From: Coprinellus micaceus
Lineage: Eukaryota > Basidiomycota > Agaricomycetes > Agaricales > Psathyrellaceae
Length of the DNA stretch: 64,000 nucleotides
Direction of reading: 5' to 3'
Assembly (NCBI GenBank): GCA_951394405.1
Contig: OX596345.1
Span: 2,232,001-2,296,000 of the forward strand
Every line of letters begins with the position of its first letter. Positions within the stretch are counted from its first letter, which is position 1. A program made the position numbers and the translations under genes. Positions 51,050 to 62,800 of this stretch are shown here, one piece after another. The notes under the pieces are model-generated. The model was not told the DNA's origin. It saw only the letters and a list, made by a program, of their open reading frames with translations, and made no database searches.

Positions 51050-52289
51050 ATGACTACCCAGAACTCAGCTCAAATCCAAAGCCCCCTTCCCTCCGTGATC
51101 CTTGGGCACTTCATTCGCCAAGTCCATGAGCATCACTTCCATACTTCGGGCCGCTCTCCTCACCCTCTCCACTTTGACACGAATACAAGGTCACTAGCGC
51201 GATACTTATGGTATGCCCACTTCTCTGCATTCGAGTTGTTCTCACGTTGTTCTCGTGCCTTAGGCCTCGCGATAGGGAAGCTAAACGATTGGTCGCTCCA
51301 AGCATGCTCGACGCCTACCGGCGAACTCACATATTCAGAGCGCCCTGCTGCTTGTGCCCTCTTCTCGACGGGTCCACCGACTACATAGAAGCCTTCATTG
51401 GTGTCGTTGAAGCGGCCCACCACCAGCCAAATGAGCTTTATGGCGAATATGTGGCCGTGTGCTCGAGACAACGTTGCGGATATCTTCGTGAGTGTTGCTC
51501 CATGCTTACATGAACGTCCTCATTTGACTGAGTCACCTCGTGTTACCAGTCCGCCTCGAAGTGTTTTATCAACTGCCCCGCTTGATGTTCATGACATGCA
51601 GCAAGCGAAGTGCGTCGGCTTTTCGTCTCAAGGTAGTTCGCTGGAATATCTAAAAAAATATGCGGTTATAGGTCGGCCTTTGCCTCCTCAGGCTCTTACT
51701 CACCAGTCGGATTTGCAACGTGCAACCGGCCGATCGGGTTTACCCCAACTCATCAGCGGATCTACGACCAGAGGAGGGGGGCACGAGCGTACGTATTGGC
51801 TCTCCAGATGTGTGACAGCGCCTCATTTGCTCCCGTCGGACAGGGCTATCCACGATGGATCAAGACCACCCGGAGAAGGCAAGATTGAAGTTCATGCAGA
51901 GTCTTATCGATGGGGTCTCCGAGGAGGAATTTTGGCTGACGTTTATTCAATGCATTTCGTGCAAGGTGGTCATGATTCGAAGCGGCGCACTCTCAGTTCA
52001 CGCATGCAACTTGAACATTGCTGACAACAACCATCGCGAAGGGCCAGATCGAGGCAGCCACCGCTACAGACCCTATCCCAATGCCACCCCTAACCGCCGA
52101 GCTCCCACACGCCTCCTCAGGGACATCGGGCTCTCTCCACGGATCGTCTCCCCCCGCCTACAAAGCCTCATCGGCGATTCCCCAGAGATCCGCCCAGTAG
52201 CTTCCATCCAACCCGAAACCCGGAGGAGCCTCACCCCGACGGATATTCTATCACCAGGGTCTGACTCTGAGCCTGATGACCGTGTTTAG
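51050..52289 (+). CDS. five-exon Cys-rich protein, paralog B (335 aa)
   Basis: Exons are 51050-51210, 51264-51487, 51550-51609, 51672-51788 and 51844-52289, totalling 336 codons with phases 2-1-1-1, as in the gene at 43192-44381. Matching blocks are VILGHFIRQVHEHH, MLDAYRRTHIFRAPCCLC, YVAVCSRQRCGYL, the 60-nt exon 3 (RLEVFYQLPRLMFMTCSKR), and GVSEEEFWLTFIQCISC followed by twelve residues and HAC. The divergence is considerable, yet frame, splice phases and cysteines are kept. This implies selection on the protein rather than a recent copy. Exon 4 is a poorly conserved linker. Function unknown; zinc binding is inferred from spacing only. Confidence 0.75.
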
Positions 52290-55200
52290 AAAATTTGACC
52301 AGAGAATGAGATGTCCGAAAGTCCCAATAAACTCCTTGAGCTACTGTATGTACTATGATATTCCGTACTATGACACCTATCGCTTCTGCTGATTTGGAAC
52401 ACCCTCCAAATCCTAAGGCTTCTAATCCGCGTAGGGTGATAGAACCCCGAGCACCAACGAGCAAGTCTAGCTTTGAACCTGGCATTTGACTGTTGAGGCT
52501 GTCTTGCCAATTTCAAGTGAGATAGATGATTGAAATTTGATCTTCCCAACCAGCTTGAGCGCCGTTCTATGCCGTCCCCCCGCTGGGTCGAACACATCGG
52601 ACAGCCTCTATGAGCAGTACTTTGTGGGCCGGGTGTCTGATCTTTCTGTGTGAATAGACCATGCGCCGTCCCCACCTCAATTGCCCATCCAAAGGAGCCG
52701 GCCACGGTGTGCACCGTGCTTGTGGGACCGCGTTCGCGTCCGAATTCTCTTTCCATTGGAACTTGAGCCTTTCGGGTAGAAATACATGGTTTTCTGGGCC
52801 ATAACCGTACCAGGACTTGACAATCGGCGACTGGGACACCGCCCTCGTTGCTCGAAGCTCAGTCGAAACAATTGACACACTTTTCCATCCTCAAGCTCGC
52901 TCAATGTGATCGACGCCCCCTCCTAAAAAATAGCATCCTAGAGCCCAGACAATTATGCACGCACTTGTACTTAACGCTTGAACCTTGCATGCCGCAGGTA
53001 ACTGGGTAGGATAGGAGAGTAATGCTGAGGTGAGTGGGCAGGAGGGGAGAGCAGTGTTGTGGCTATCGTGTGTCTGGTATGACCAGAGGCCAGCTTCTAG
53101 CGATGTCAGAATTGGTGAGGAAGGTGGTCCGTCGAAGTCTCGCCAGGTTCCTATCATCTTTGCCGGGGCTACCAGAAAGTCAGTTCTTGCTGTCGCCCGA
53201 GATGTGCGAAGCCGTACCACAGCCGCATCGCCACATCTCATGCACCTTTCCGTCCTTCTCTACTGGACGTTGCCTCCGAAACCCTTCTCGCTGTGCATAC
53301 TTCTTTCTGAGTCACCCTGACCTTGTACCAGCCTTCGGTAAATATGTATTGGATGTATTGGACATGTTTCCTGGATTCCCAAGACCCTCCGACACGTAGT
53401 TCTGTAGCGTCCATGGGGGTAGGGTGGTTCCGCGGCCCCGTAGCCCGGGTGCCGCACACACGCATACAAAGCCTGGAGGCGATGAACCCCCCATGATTTT
53501 GTCGTCAACCCTAGCGCTCCTAGGTATCCTCCACCGGTTCTATAGTATAGACTTTTGCAAGGCAGTCAACGCCTTTCTCGACCAGGTTCGATAAATGACT
53601 CGAAAGGCAGATGTTGCCAAGGGTATTCAACCTCTGAGCCCCTCATGGGGCGTTCAAAACCGAAGCCGGTCCACCGATCCACATCCTGAGGGAGAGGCTG
53701 ATAGATTACTCGAGGTTTTCGACCCAGCAATTTAATTGGTCGGTGTGGAAACGGCCGTTTCCCTAGTGGGACCTTACGCCGCATAATAAGAATAAGAATG
53801 TCATCGCTTCCTGTCCTCCTCCCCAAATCCCAGCACATCTGCACGCTTCAACTCTTGATGGTACCGCAGTTCGGACGCCATCCCCGGCAGTTGAAAGGCT
53901 ATGCTCAGTTGTCGCCCATCATGTTGGGCAAGTCGCAGTCGCCAGAGGCGCGGCGCTTACCAGACCCGCTCGTCAGTCGACTCTGGGGGTCAGGGACTGC
54001 ACAGTCGCCCAAAAGGCTATTTGGCTTTGGCTCCACGACCTCGAATTTAAGACCGAGAGTACGGGGATATAAGAGTACGGGGACACATTACTTACGTACC
54101 GCGTCAGCCCCGACGACCATATCTTCGTCGTTCGTCGTGAGACTCGATGAACGATGAAAATATCCATCATCATCATCCCCCGTCCCTCCTGCTCTCGGGT
54201 ATCCCAGCCCATTCATCCCCTTCACCCTCGTTTCAGCCGACATGTTCAGGGTCCGACGCCGCAATCACCCTGTGGAATTGTAAAATGGCGCTCAATCGGG
54301 CGGCCTTCCCAGTGCAATATACCGCATCACTCACTGCATGTAGGTGGTCCAGTACCTGATGGACTCCTTCCGATGGATAACGAACGACAGGAGGACGTGC
54401 AAGAGGATGCTCTTGGTTAGCTGAACAGGCCCGTGCGCCACCGCTATCTGTCAGAACGTAGAAGAAAACGACGCATTTGACGCCCACTTTCTTGCAGTCA
54501 GATCCGAGCAGGAGTCGCGTCGCACCGTGTTCGGACTGGGGTGGTTGGAGAAAGCCGGGGAGTTGGGCTGTACCCTGATGGAGCCCTTCGCAATGAACAA
54601 TTCCGTGCCTGAATTTGCGCCCAAGAGATTACAAACCAGTGTTGGTATTCAGGATGTGGGATTTCACGAGCTTGGCCATGATTGTCAGAACAGGCAAGGC
54701 TTTACCAGCGGCTATATCAGACTTGCGACGATGGCACAGAAGATAGTTTTTATCTACCTAGATAAGATCTTATCTCTACCCTATTATTTCCCTGATGACA
54801 TCGCCACCGACTAGGGTTGTTTCGCCGCACAAAAGATCGGACCTGCGTGCCAGATTTTTCGTTTTCGTCCGCACAAAAATCGGACCTGGGGGGTCCAATT
54901 GGGGCCATTTTCGTCCGCACTGGGATCGGACCTACATAGGGATAATGGGGGGTCCTCTTGAAGCCCAGCACGACAGAGGATCGCGCTGGAGGTGTGCATT
55001 GCAATTATCAATTCCTCTCCTCTCAAAGGCTCGATTTGGGGTTCGAAGGGGAGGGTCGTTCAGCTAACTGCCCCGCTCAAATACCTCACCACCGTTCTGG
55101 TTCTTTCGCGTCTAATCCAATCGAAGTTCTCCGCCTCTCCGCAACGACTTGCGACCGAATGCCTACAAACCGCATGTATCGTTAAGCGCTCGTCGTAGCA

Positions 55201-55519
55201 CGCTGGGTCCCGCAGCACAAGAGCTGTTCAACGACACTTACGTGAATTGGCATACGCGTGCGTGCTCGCCTCCTGGCACCTCGGAACTCCCATCTTCATG
55301 TGTAAAGCGCCTCAACACTTCACTCATTTCCACTACCCATTACCTCTGGAAATACTGAGGTTCACTCTGACCGCATTTGGTAGCGGAGCTTGATCGTACT
55401 GAGCTGTGCAGCTCGCCTGTGCTGACAGCCTAGACACGAGGCCCAAGCATTGGCTCGGTTCTGCTGATACCACGTCCACCAACCATCTGGACCTCCCCCA
55501 TACCTAGCAGGTGCCCCGT
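52290..55519. other. no confident gene; short internal repeats
   Basis: At 54827-54935 a motif cgtccgcac...atcggacct occurs three times at about 45-bp intervals. A minus frame at 53844-53566 (92 codons, RPIKLLGRKPRVIYQPLPQD) is a weak coding candidate. Nothing else was recognised. Confidence 0.35.
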
Positions 55520-58500
55520 ATGGCGGGGGTCAGAGACGGGCTTAGCCCGTTCCCAGAGCAAGGCGCACCATCGCTCAGCGACTCCCTTGGCGGTCCGGAT
55601 TTTACAGCCTTGCCGCTGGGTCGAGTGCACCACACAAACCCGCCCCCAGGAACGCTTCCTCAAACTGCCGCTTCATGCGGAGGCTTGGAGAGTCCCGGAG
55701 AAGCGGGGACCGGAATCTCGGGAAGAGTACCACGAGTTCTGGTGCAGGATTACTCTCATCATAACCATGGCCCGACCAGTGAGTACCCCCCTTTCACCCA
55801 GAGGCCGGCCCAGCCCGCGACTGACGCCATCTACGAACAGGCAATACCACGAATACACACTATGCTCCAGTAGTGAACTTTCATGAGGTTGGAACTGTAA
55901 ACCTGAGGGCGAACGACGGTGAGCTGCAGAGCGTGGAACGTCTACCGAGCATCCTGCTGATTCCATCTTCTCTCTAGACTTGGACTTATTGGACAGGCTT
56001 CCGACACACCCAGACATCAGTAGCCAGTGGAACAACTACGTTGAGGGCAGTCGCGACGGAGATATGACGGAAGTACAGGGTTGGGCCGATGACTTGAGGA
56101 TAAAGGTGTTGATGTTCTGGATCCATGGTCCCGCTGGAACGGGGAAGTCGACTCTGGCTCGCCAGCTCAAGTATGACCTACAATCGAGAGGCCGACTCGG
56201 CGCCTCCGTCTTCCTGAGCCAACTCCCCACCGACACCTGGGGACCGGAGACCATCATTCGGTTGATTGGAGGCGAAATTGGGAGGAATCACCCCAAGGCT
56301 ATACCGACCATTGCCGAAGCTGTTCGCCAGTGCCACAGTGCCTCCCTCGAGGTCCTTGTGGAGATGTTCATTCACAATCCGCTACAAGCTCTCCAGCTCC
56401 CGTATCCTGTCACCGTTCTCATAGATGCCATGGACGAGTGGCGATCTCATTATCACTTCCTCCGGGCACTCAAACCTCTTTCCTCCCTCTCCTCCCTCGT
56501 CCGGTTTGTTGTGCTTAGTCGCTTGGGACCGAGGGCTCAACACTTCAAGGAACTGTCAGTGCAACCTCACCAACTACGACCCATTTCTGTGGAGGTCATG
56601 CAGCGATACATCGACGGACGGTTCAACAGGATTGAATGGCCGACCGGGCGAAAGCCACAGGAGCGTGAAACCATGAACCTAGCGAATATGGCGAACGGTT
56701 TATTCATCTGGATCGCAACCGCATGCTCCTTGCTCGAACGGCGGGGGTCCAACCCCCACGACACCCTCACCAGCATCCTCCACCGCCGCCAGAATGTAGG
56801 GGAGAGCCACGTCCTTGCCAAACTGTACTACGATGCAATCGGGCTGGTATTCCCTGGACCTGAAGCCAAGAATGCCGTCAGGGAACTCCTTGGGTTCCTG
56901 TTAGTATTGCAGGAGCCGCTCCCGCTGGACGCCTTTTGTTCCCTGTCTGGGGTCAACACACACGCCTTCGCAGGCATAATGTCAAACCTCAAGGTCTTGC
57001 AAATCCGCCACCCCGTCGACTCCCGCACCACGGTCTATCCCGCAAACATGCTGTTCCACGCTTCATTCACCGAATACCTAACAAGCACCTCGACGCCACT
57101 GGACATCGCCTTCCCCATATCACTTCTTTCCTTCCACCTCCGGCTTGGCAAGGCGTGTCTTGGAGCTGTCGCTCAGATCACTGCCAGTGCCGCAGACCTC
57201 CACAAGCTCTACCTCTCGCCGAAGTCGGTGTATGGAGTAGGGCTTTGGCCATTTCATGTGGTGGCAGGAAGTCTGCCTGTAGAGCCTGACTTGAGTCAAG
57301 TGGGGAAGAAGGTGCAACGGCGGCCTTTCCTTCGGCGGTTGGCGAACCAAACCAAGGCCCTGGTTCTCAAGCAGACAGCGGGTGATCTACACAAACCTGT
57401 AATTTGCACGAGCATGATGGGGCTTCTGGAAGGGGTGGTAACGTTCGGCCAACTCTGCCGGTGGGTGCCTCTTTTCCTCAAGGTCCTGCGGCCGGGACAA
57501 ACCTCAAGCCCGCCCCTGGTGGATGGTGTACCCTCTTTGATGTGCGCTGTTGCTGGTTTGCTGGATGACACATCTACCAGTGCCATGGTGTTCAGAGTAC
57601 CCTGCTTGGAGGTTGCTGTCCATTTTTCGCCTCTTGATGCGGAGAATTGGCGTAAGCTGGGTGATGCCTACAGCAGCTTGGCGAAGACTACCGATTCCCC
57701 TGAACTTATCCATCAGTGCGTGAGTGCCCATCAGCATGCACTCGACGTCGCACAGGCTGCTCTAGCCAACAACTGTCCGCTATACATGCATGTACTCGCT
57801 CAGTCCTTGTGGGGCCGGGCCGTAAGGACAGGTGGTGCTAAGGACATTGAGAGCGCCATCGAACTGGAGAGGGAAGTGCTCAGATCAAAGCGCTACCCAC
57901 CCCCGCTAGACCGTGCGCAGCCTCTCCATAGGCTCGCTGCCTGTCTCGAATCCCGCTTTGGGCGGTTGGGGTCCATTAGGGACCTTCAGGAAGCCATCTT
58001 ACTGTACAGGGAGGCACTTGTACTCCGCCCATCAGGTCATCCGGACCGATCCATGTCGCTCAACAATCTCGCCAACGCTCTCCAGTCCTGCTTTGAACAG
58101 TTGGGGTCAGCTGGGGACTTGCAGGAGGCAGTGGTGCTGCACCGGGAGGCGCTCGAGCTCCGGCCATCAGGACATCCTGGCCGATCTGTGTCGCTCAACA
58201 ATCTTGCCGGCACTCTCCAGTCTTGCTTCAAACAGTCAAGGTCAGCTGGGGAGTTGCAGGAGGCAGTGGTGCTGCACCGAGAGGCACTCGAGCTCCACCC
58301 ACCGGGGCATCCCGACCGATTCGTCTCACTCAACAATCTTGCCGGTACCCTCCGTTCTCTCTTTCAGACCTCAGGGTTGGCTAGCGACCTTGAAGAGGCA
58401 ATCATATTTGGACAAGAAGCGCTACTCCTTTGTCCCAGAGGCCACCCCAAACGCGCTGATACGCTGTGGAACATGCAGTTGTGCCTACACAAACGTTTCA

Positions 58501-58676
58501 AGCTCAAAGGCACAGTTGAGGACCTCCGGGAAGCCATTGCTCTATCTGAGGAGGCCCTTGTGCTATACCGACCTGGCAGTTCTGACCATGAAGCGCTGCG
58601 TCACACCATTATCCCCCGTTATATTCGAGAGTTGGCAGACGCGACCTCCAGTCTCGCTTCAGACAAGCAACCATGA
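55520..58676 (+). CDS. NACHT-TPR STAND protein (about 1011 aa, three exons)
   Basis: Exons are 55520-55778, 55841-55918 and 55978-58676. The large exon has no ATG near its start (its frame opens with TTG), so I joined two upstream exons by phase-1 GT-AG introns. These give HNHGPT then NTHYAPVVNFHEVGT before LDLLDRLPTH. The NACHT domain has Walker A HGPAGTGKST and Walker B VLIDAMDEW. A helical middle follows, then tetratricopeptide repeats of 42 residues (LQEAVVLHREALEL, LNNLAGTLQ). Family knowledge: fungal NLR-like STAND proteins act as intracellular sensors in nonself recognition and cell death. No known N-terminal effector domain is seen. Neighbouring TPR units are nearly identical, a sign of recent unit duplication. 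The exact start is uncertain. Confidence 0.85.
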
Positions 58677-59515
58677 TTCGGGTTTTGCTTTCTTACTTCA
58701 CTGTTTACCGAGTGTGTACGGATCTTTCACATATTCAGCCACGAAGTCGCCTTGGCGTTAGTAGCCACGTCCGCTCTATGGATATATACTTCACGCCATA
58801 TGTTTGCCATATGTTTACGGTGACCACACCTAAAATTCTCCCTGTTGTTATACCCTCTCATTCCGAGTACTTCAGGCCATAGATTGTGGTACCTGTTTGC
58901 CAAGATTTTATTCCAACGCCGTCTTCGTGCTCCGGGTTTTCTTTCAATCCATGGTTTTTGATTTTGTGCGGAAGATCATCTCATTTGAGCTACCACCCCA
59001 AATGAACTCTGCTTTCCGTCTCATCCGTGTGGAGGCCTCGGGCGCTGGAGAGGGGCTGTCTACTGTGGCACTTTTAGGTTCACAGAGGGAGCCGTGTCCA
59101 ACGAGTGAGAGTTCAGAGCATCGCAGACGCATATGCCTGAACCAAAATCGAACTGTAAAGTATTAATCTAGAGTTGAGTCTCGGAGCTCTCGAAATAGCT
59201 ATCCCTCCCACAACGACTCGGAGTTAGGCAGGTAGATCAAACTCTTATTGGCTCGCAGCGGTCCTTGGAGCTCAGAAGAGGTGGGACAGGGAAAGGTAGG
59301 CCAGATGAGTTGATTCTGAACGTGTTTATACTCGACAGCTGAGTGAGAATGTCCCACTAACATTGTGTTAGGGAATCTTATCTTATCACGGATTCAGAGT
59401 GACTACGCCCACCTATTTTGAATTCACCAGGCTTTCTTGAGCTTGTCAGTGCCAGGTATGCGGAAATGAACGGCCACTAGCTCAGGGAATGTAGAACGAT
59501 GCAAGTATGACCCAC
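58677..59515. other. intergenic, NACHT gene 3' side
   Basis: No gene seen. The start would hold the NACHT-TPR terminator. Confidence 0.4.
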
Positions 59516-59872
59516 TGTAAGTGGGGAGAGTTCGATGTTAGATTGAAAGTAAGTAGGGTATACAAGATACACACCTGTAAGTGGGGAGAGTTCGATGGGG
59601 ACTCACCCACTTACAGTGTGGACTATATACTGTGGAGAACAATAGATAACCTATATGCGGAACAATAAGAAAGAACAATAGACGTTCCATAAGTAGAGAA
59701 CAATAGCAGTGAATGGAGATAAGGTGGAGATAAGAGAACAATAAGTGCAAGTATAATGGGAATAATACAAGGTGGTTGTTGTTCTCTGTAGAACAATAGA
59801 AGATAAGTAAAACATTCGAAATAGGGGTATTCTTTGTAGAGATAGAGTTGACATGAGCATTGTCTTCCAACA
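59516..59872 (-). repeat. 3' LTR of the copia element (left edge uncertain)
   Basis: On the minus strand the pol stop near 59900 is followed by a polypurine tract (TTGAGGGGGTG). The LTR then begins TGTTGG at 59872. On the plus strand the LTR should start with TG; TGTAAGTGGGGAGAGTTCG occurs twice, at 59516 and 59576, so the edge is one or the other (297 or 357 bp). The partner LTR is outside the window. Confidence 0.65.
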
Positions 59873-59899
59873 CACCCCCTCAATGTAATGTCTCTGTAT

Positions 59900-62800
59900 T
59901 TACTCGAGTCCAAGAGCGAGTCGATGACGTTCAACGGCAGGTTTGGGTAAAGGTTTAGTAAATATATCGGCGATCATATCGGTAGTAGATAAAAAGTGAA
60001 CAGTAATGTCGCCTCGCTTGATAGCATCCCGAATCCAATGCATCTTTATATCGATGTGCTTCATTCGGCTGTGGAGCTCTGGGTTCCGGATAAGGCATGT
60101 CACGAGTCCGGGCTACCTGTGGGTACTTGCAGGTAGACCCGTGGGAATACCCGTGGGAAACCTGACCCACAAGTCCAGGTAACCCGTGGGAACAAACCTG
60201 TACAGATCCAGGTCGCAGCCTTGAAACCACAGGTACTTGCATGGTGCAAACACCTGGGCCAGATGTCACCACTGGAAGTTATATTGGGTCTGTATGACTG
60301 CATTAGTGAGTTGTGTGATGTAGTTTAGGTGTATGTACAATGTTAGATACCATTTTGGGGGGGTATACACTAGTATTTGCTCTATACTATGCTTGGCACC
60401 TGCACTATTACCTGCGACCTGACCTGTGACAACCTGGACTCGCAGGTACAGGTGACCCGTGGGAAAATACCTGCACAGATCCAGGTAAGGCATAATTTTC
60501 TGCAGGTACCTGCCCCACAGATCCAGGTCAACCTGTGGGTGCACTCGTGACATGCCTTAGTTCCGGAGAACCTTGAGTGCGGATTGGTTGTCGACCATGA
60601 GTGGTGAGGGAGTAGAGACGTCGTGACCAAGTTCCTTCAGGAGTGTGCGCATCCAGATGATGTCCCTTCCAGCGCTCGATGCAGAGACGTACTCTGCCTC
60701 TGTTGAGGAGTCTGCCACCGTCGATTGCTTCTTTGCCGACCAACTAACGGCTCCCGATCCCATTTTAATGACAAATCCAGATGTGGATCGTCGCGTGTCA
60801 AGGCACCCAGCATGATCTGCATCGCTGTACGCTTGGAAGAGTTCCGAAGACATCTTGCTACCATTGTTACGATAGGTGAGCTTCAGATCTTTGGTTCCCT
60901 TGAGGTAACGGAATAGGTGTTTGACTGCTTTCCAATGCATAGGTCCGGGGTTGGAGTTGTATTGGGCTAGTTTGGCAACAGCGTAGGCGATGTCAGGGCG
61001 TGTCGCAATCATAAGGTATATCAGGGCGCCAATGGCATTCATGTATGGGACGTTCTTCATCATCTCATCGTCAGCCTTGTTTGGAATGTACTTGGTGAGG
61101 GTAGCACCGCTTCCTGGATCCATTGGAGTTCCTACTGGGTAGCAGTCCTCCATCTTGAATCGCGCAAGCATGTCGAGGATGTATTGAGTCTGGGATAGGC
61201 GCATGACTCGGTTCTCGCGGTCGTAGTCGACCTTGATTCCAAGCAGGTACGAGGTGGGTCCGAGATCCTTGATCTTGAAGACCTTGGCAAGGGAGTCCTT
61301 GAGCCATTGGATCTTCTCCTGGCTTTTCGAGGTTATGGTGATGTCGTCAACGAAGACTGGTACAACAATACGGGTCCCATCCATCTCCCAGACATAGATA
61401 GCTGGGTCAGATTTTATTTGGGTGAATCCGATTGCTTCAAGCTCTGATGCTAGCTTTTGGTACCACAGTCGTCCGCTCTGTTTCAAGCCATATAAACCTT
61501 TCTTTAGCCGGCACACCCATCTCCGTCCCTTTGAGTCTGGATTCTTGATCTCAAACCCTGGCGCCTGCTCCATGTAGACTTCGTATTGCTCCTCAATTGT
61601 TCCGTTGAGGTAGGCATTGTCGACGTCAATGGTCTCGATGAAGTGTCCTTCCATGGCGGCTTGGGCGAAGATCGCGCGGATTGATGTGAGACGAGATGCA
61701 GGTGCCCATGTCTGATCGTAGTCTACTCCAGGCATTTGGGAGTATCCCTTGGCGACAAGTCGAGCTTTGTAGCGGTCGATTGTGCCATCTGCCTTTCGTT
61801 TGATGAGGAAGACCCATCGTGATCCAACAACCTTTCGTCCCTCTGGTAGTTCGACTAGTTCCCAAGTGCCATTGGTGGTTAGGGCGTCAATCTCAACCTG
61901 TGCTGCAGTCTGCCAGTGTTCACCATCTGGTCCTGCGAAGGCTTCCCAGTGTGTCCGAGGCGCATCTCCTGGACGGCGTGTAGCCGCTCCTAGTGCTTTG
62001 TCCTGTGCCATGTAGAATGCCATTTCCATGCCTTGGTCGAGAGTCAGGATCTCTTCCAGGGGGACGTGGTATAGACTGATGAGAGAATCAAGTATACTGG
62101 TGGCACGTAGTGCATCTTCCATGTCTACAGGTTCGTCGTCAGGGTCAAAGTCCTCAGCTGCAATTGGTTGTACAGGTTCGTCGTCGTCGTCGTCGTCTTC
62201 ATCCTCATCCTCATCCTCTGTTTCGGGTAGCTGATTGTTTCTTTGTGCACCCCCTCGATCTGCTACCTGTTCACCCCCTTCACGCCTGGCTACTGGAATT
62301 GTACCACGTCTCCCTTTTCCACTCGCGAGTTGGTAGTCCTTGACGGTTGTTGCCGTTTTCCGTACGGGCCGGGAGCTTTGTGCTACTAGCGGTGGAGCTT
62401 TCGGAACTTTCGCCTTGCGAGGGATTGATTCGCGAGGGGGAGGGGGAGGTGGCCAGGTGCGTTTCTGGGCAGGTGCTGGAGGTGCGACCGGTGCTGGAGG
62501 AGGTAGTTCTGGGAACATGGGTCCATCCTCAGCTGGTGCAGGGAGCCCTGGGAACAAGGCAGGTATTGGTAGCAGCTGTTTCGTTGAGGGAGTAGATGAG
62601 GGATCCCGTTTCGTAGGAGTAGGTGGAATTGACGGATGGACAGACGGTTGCTGTGTGGCTGGCGTCTTAGGCTCAGTTTTAGGAGGTCGCTCGGGAGTCC
62701 GAGGTGCTGCTTGGTCTCCATCGTCATCATTGTCGCTCTCGTCTGATCCATCATCTGGATGGTCATGGGGAGGCGGTGGTGGCGCGATGGGAGCATGAGG

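Noticed and set aside
51398..52024. 208-codon frame overlapping paralog B
   Set aside because: A read-through of introns in another frame; the five-exon model agrees with the paralog at 43 kb in exon sizes, phases and cysteines.
55980..55982. Start of the NACHT protein at 55980
   Set aside because: The codon is TTG, and two upstream exons join in frame through good GT-AG sites, giving sequence typical of the family just before the NACHT domain.
62340..62798. Plus-strand 152-codon Gly-rich frame
   Set aside because: It is antisense to the Pro-rich linker of the copia polyprotein and is explained by it.
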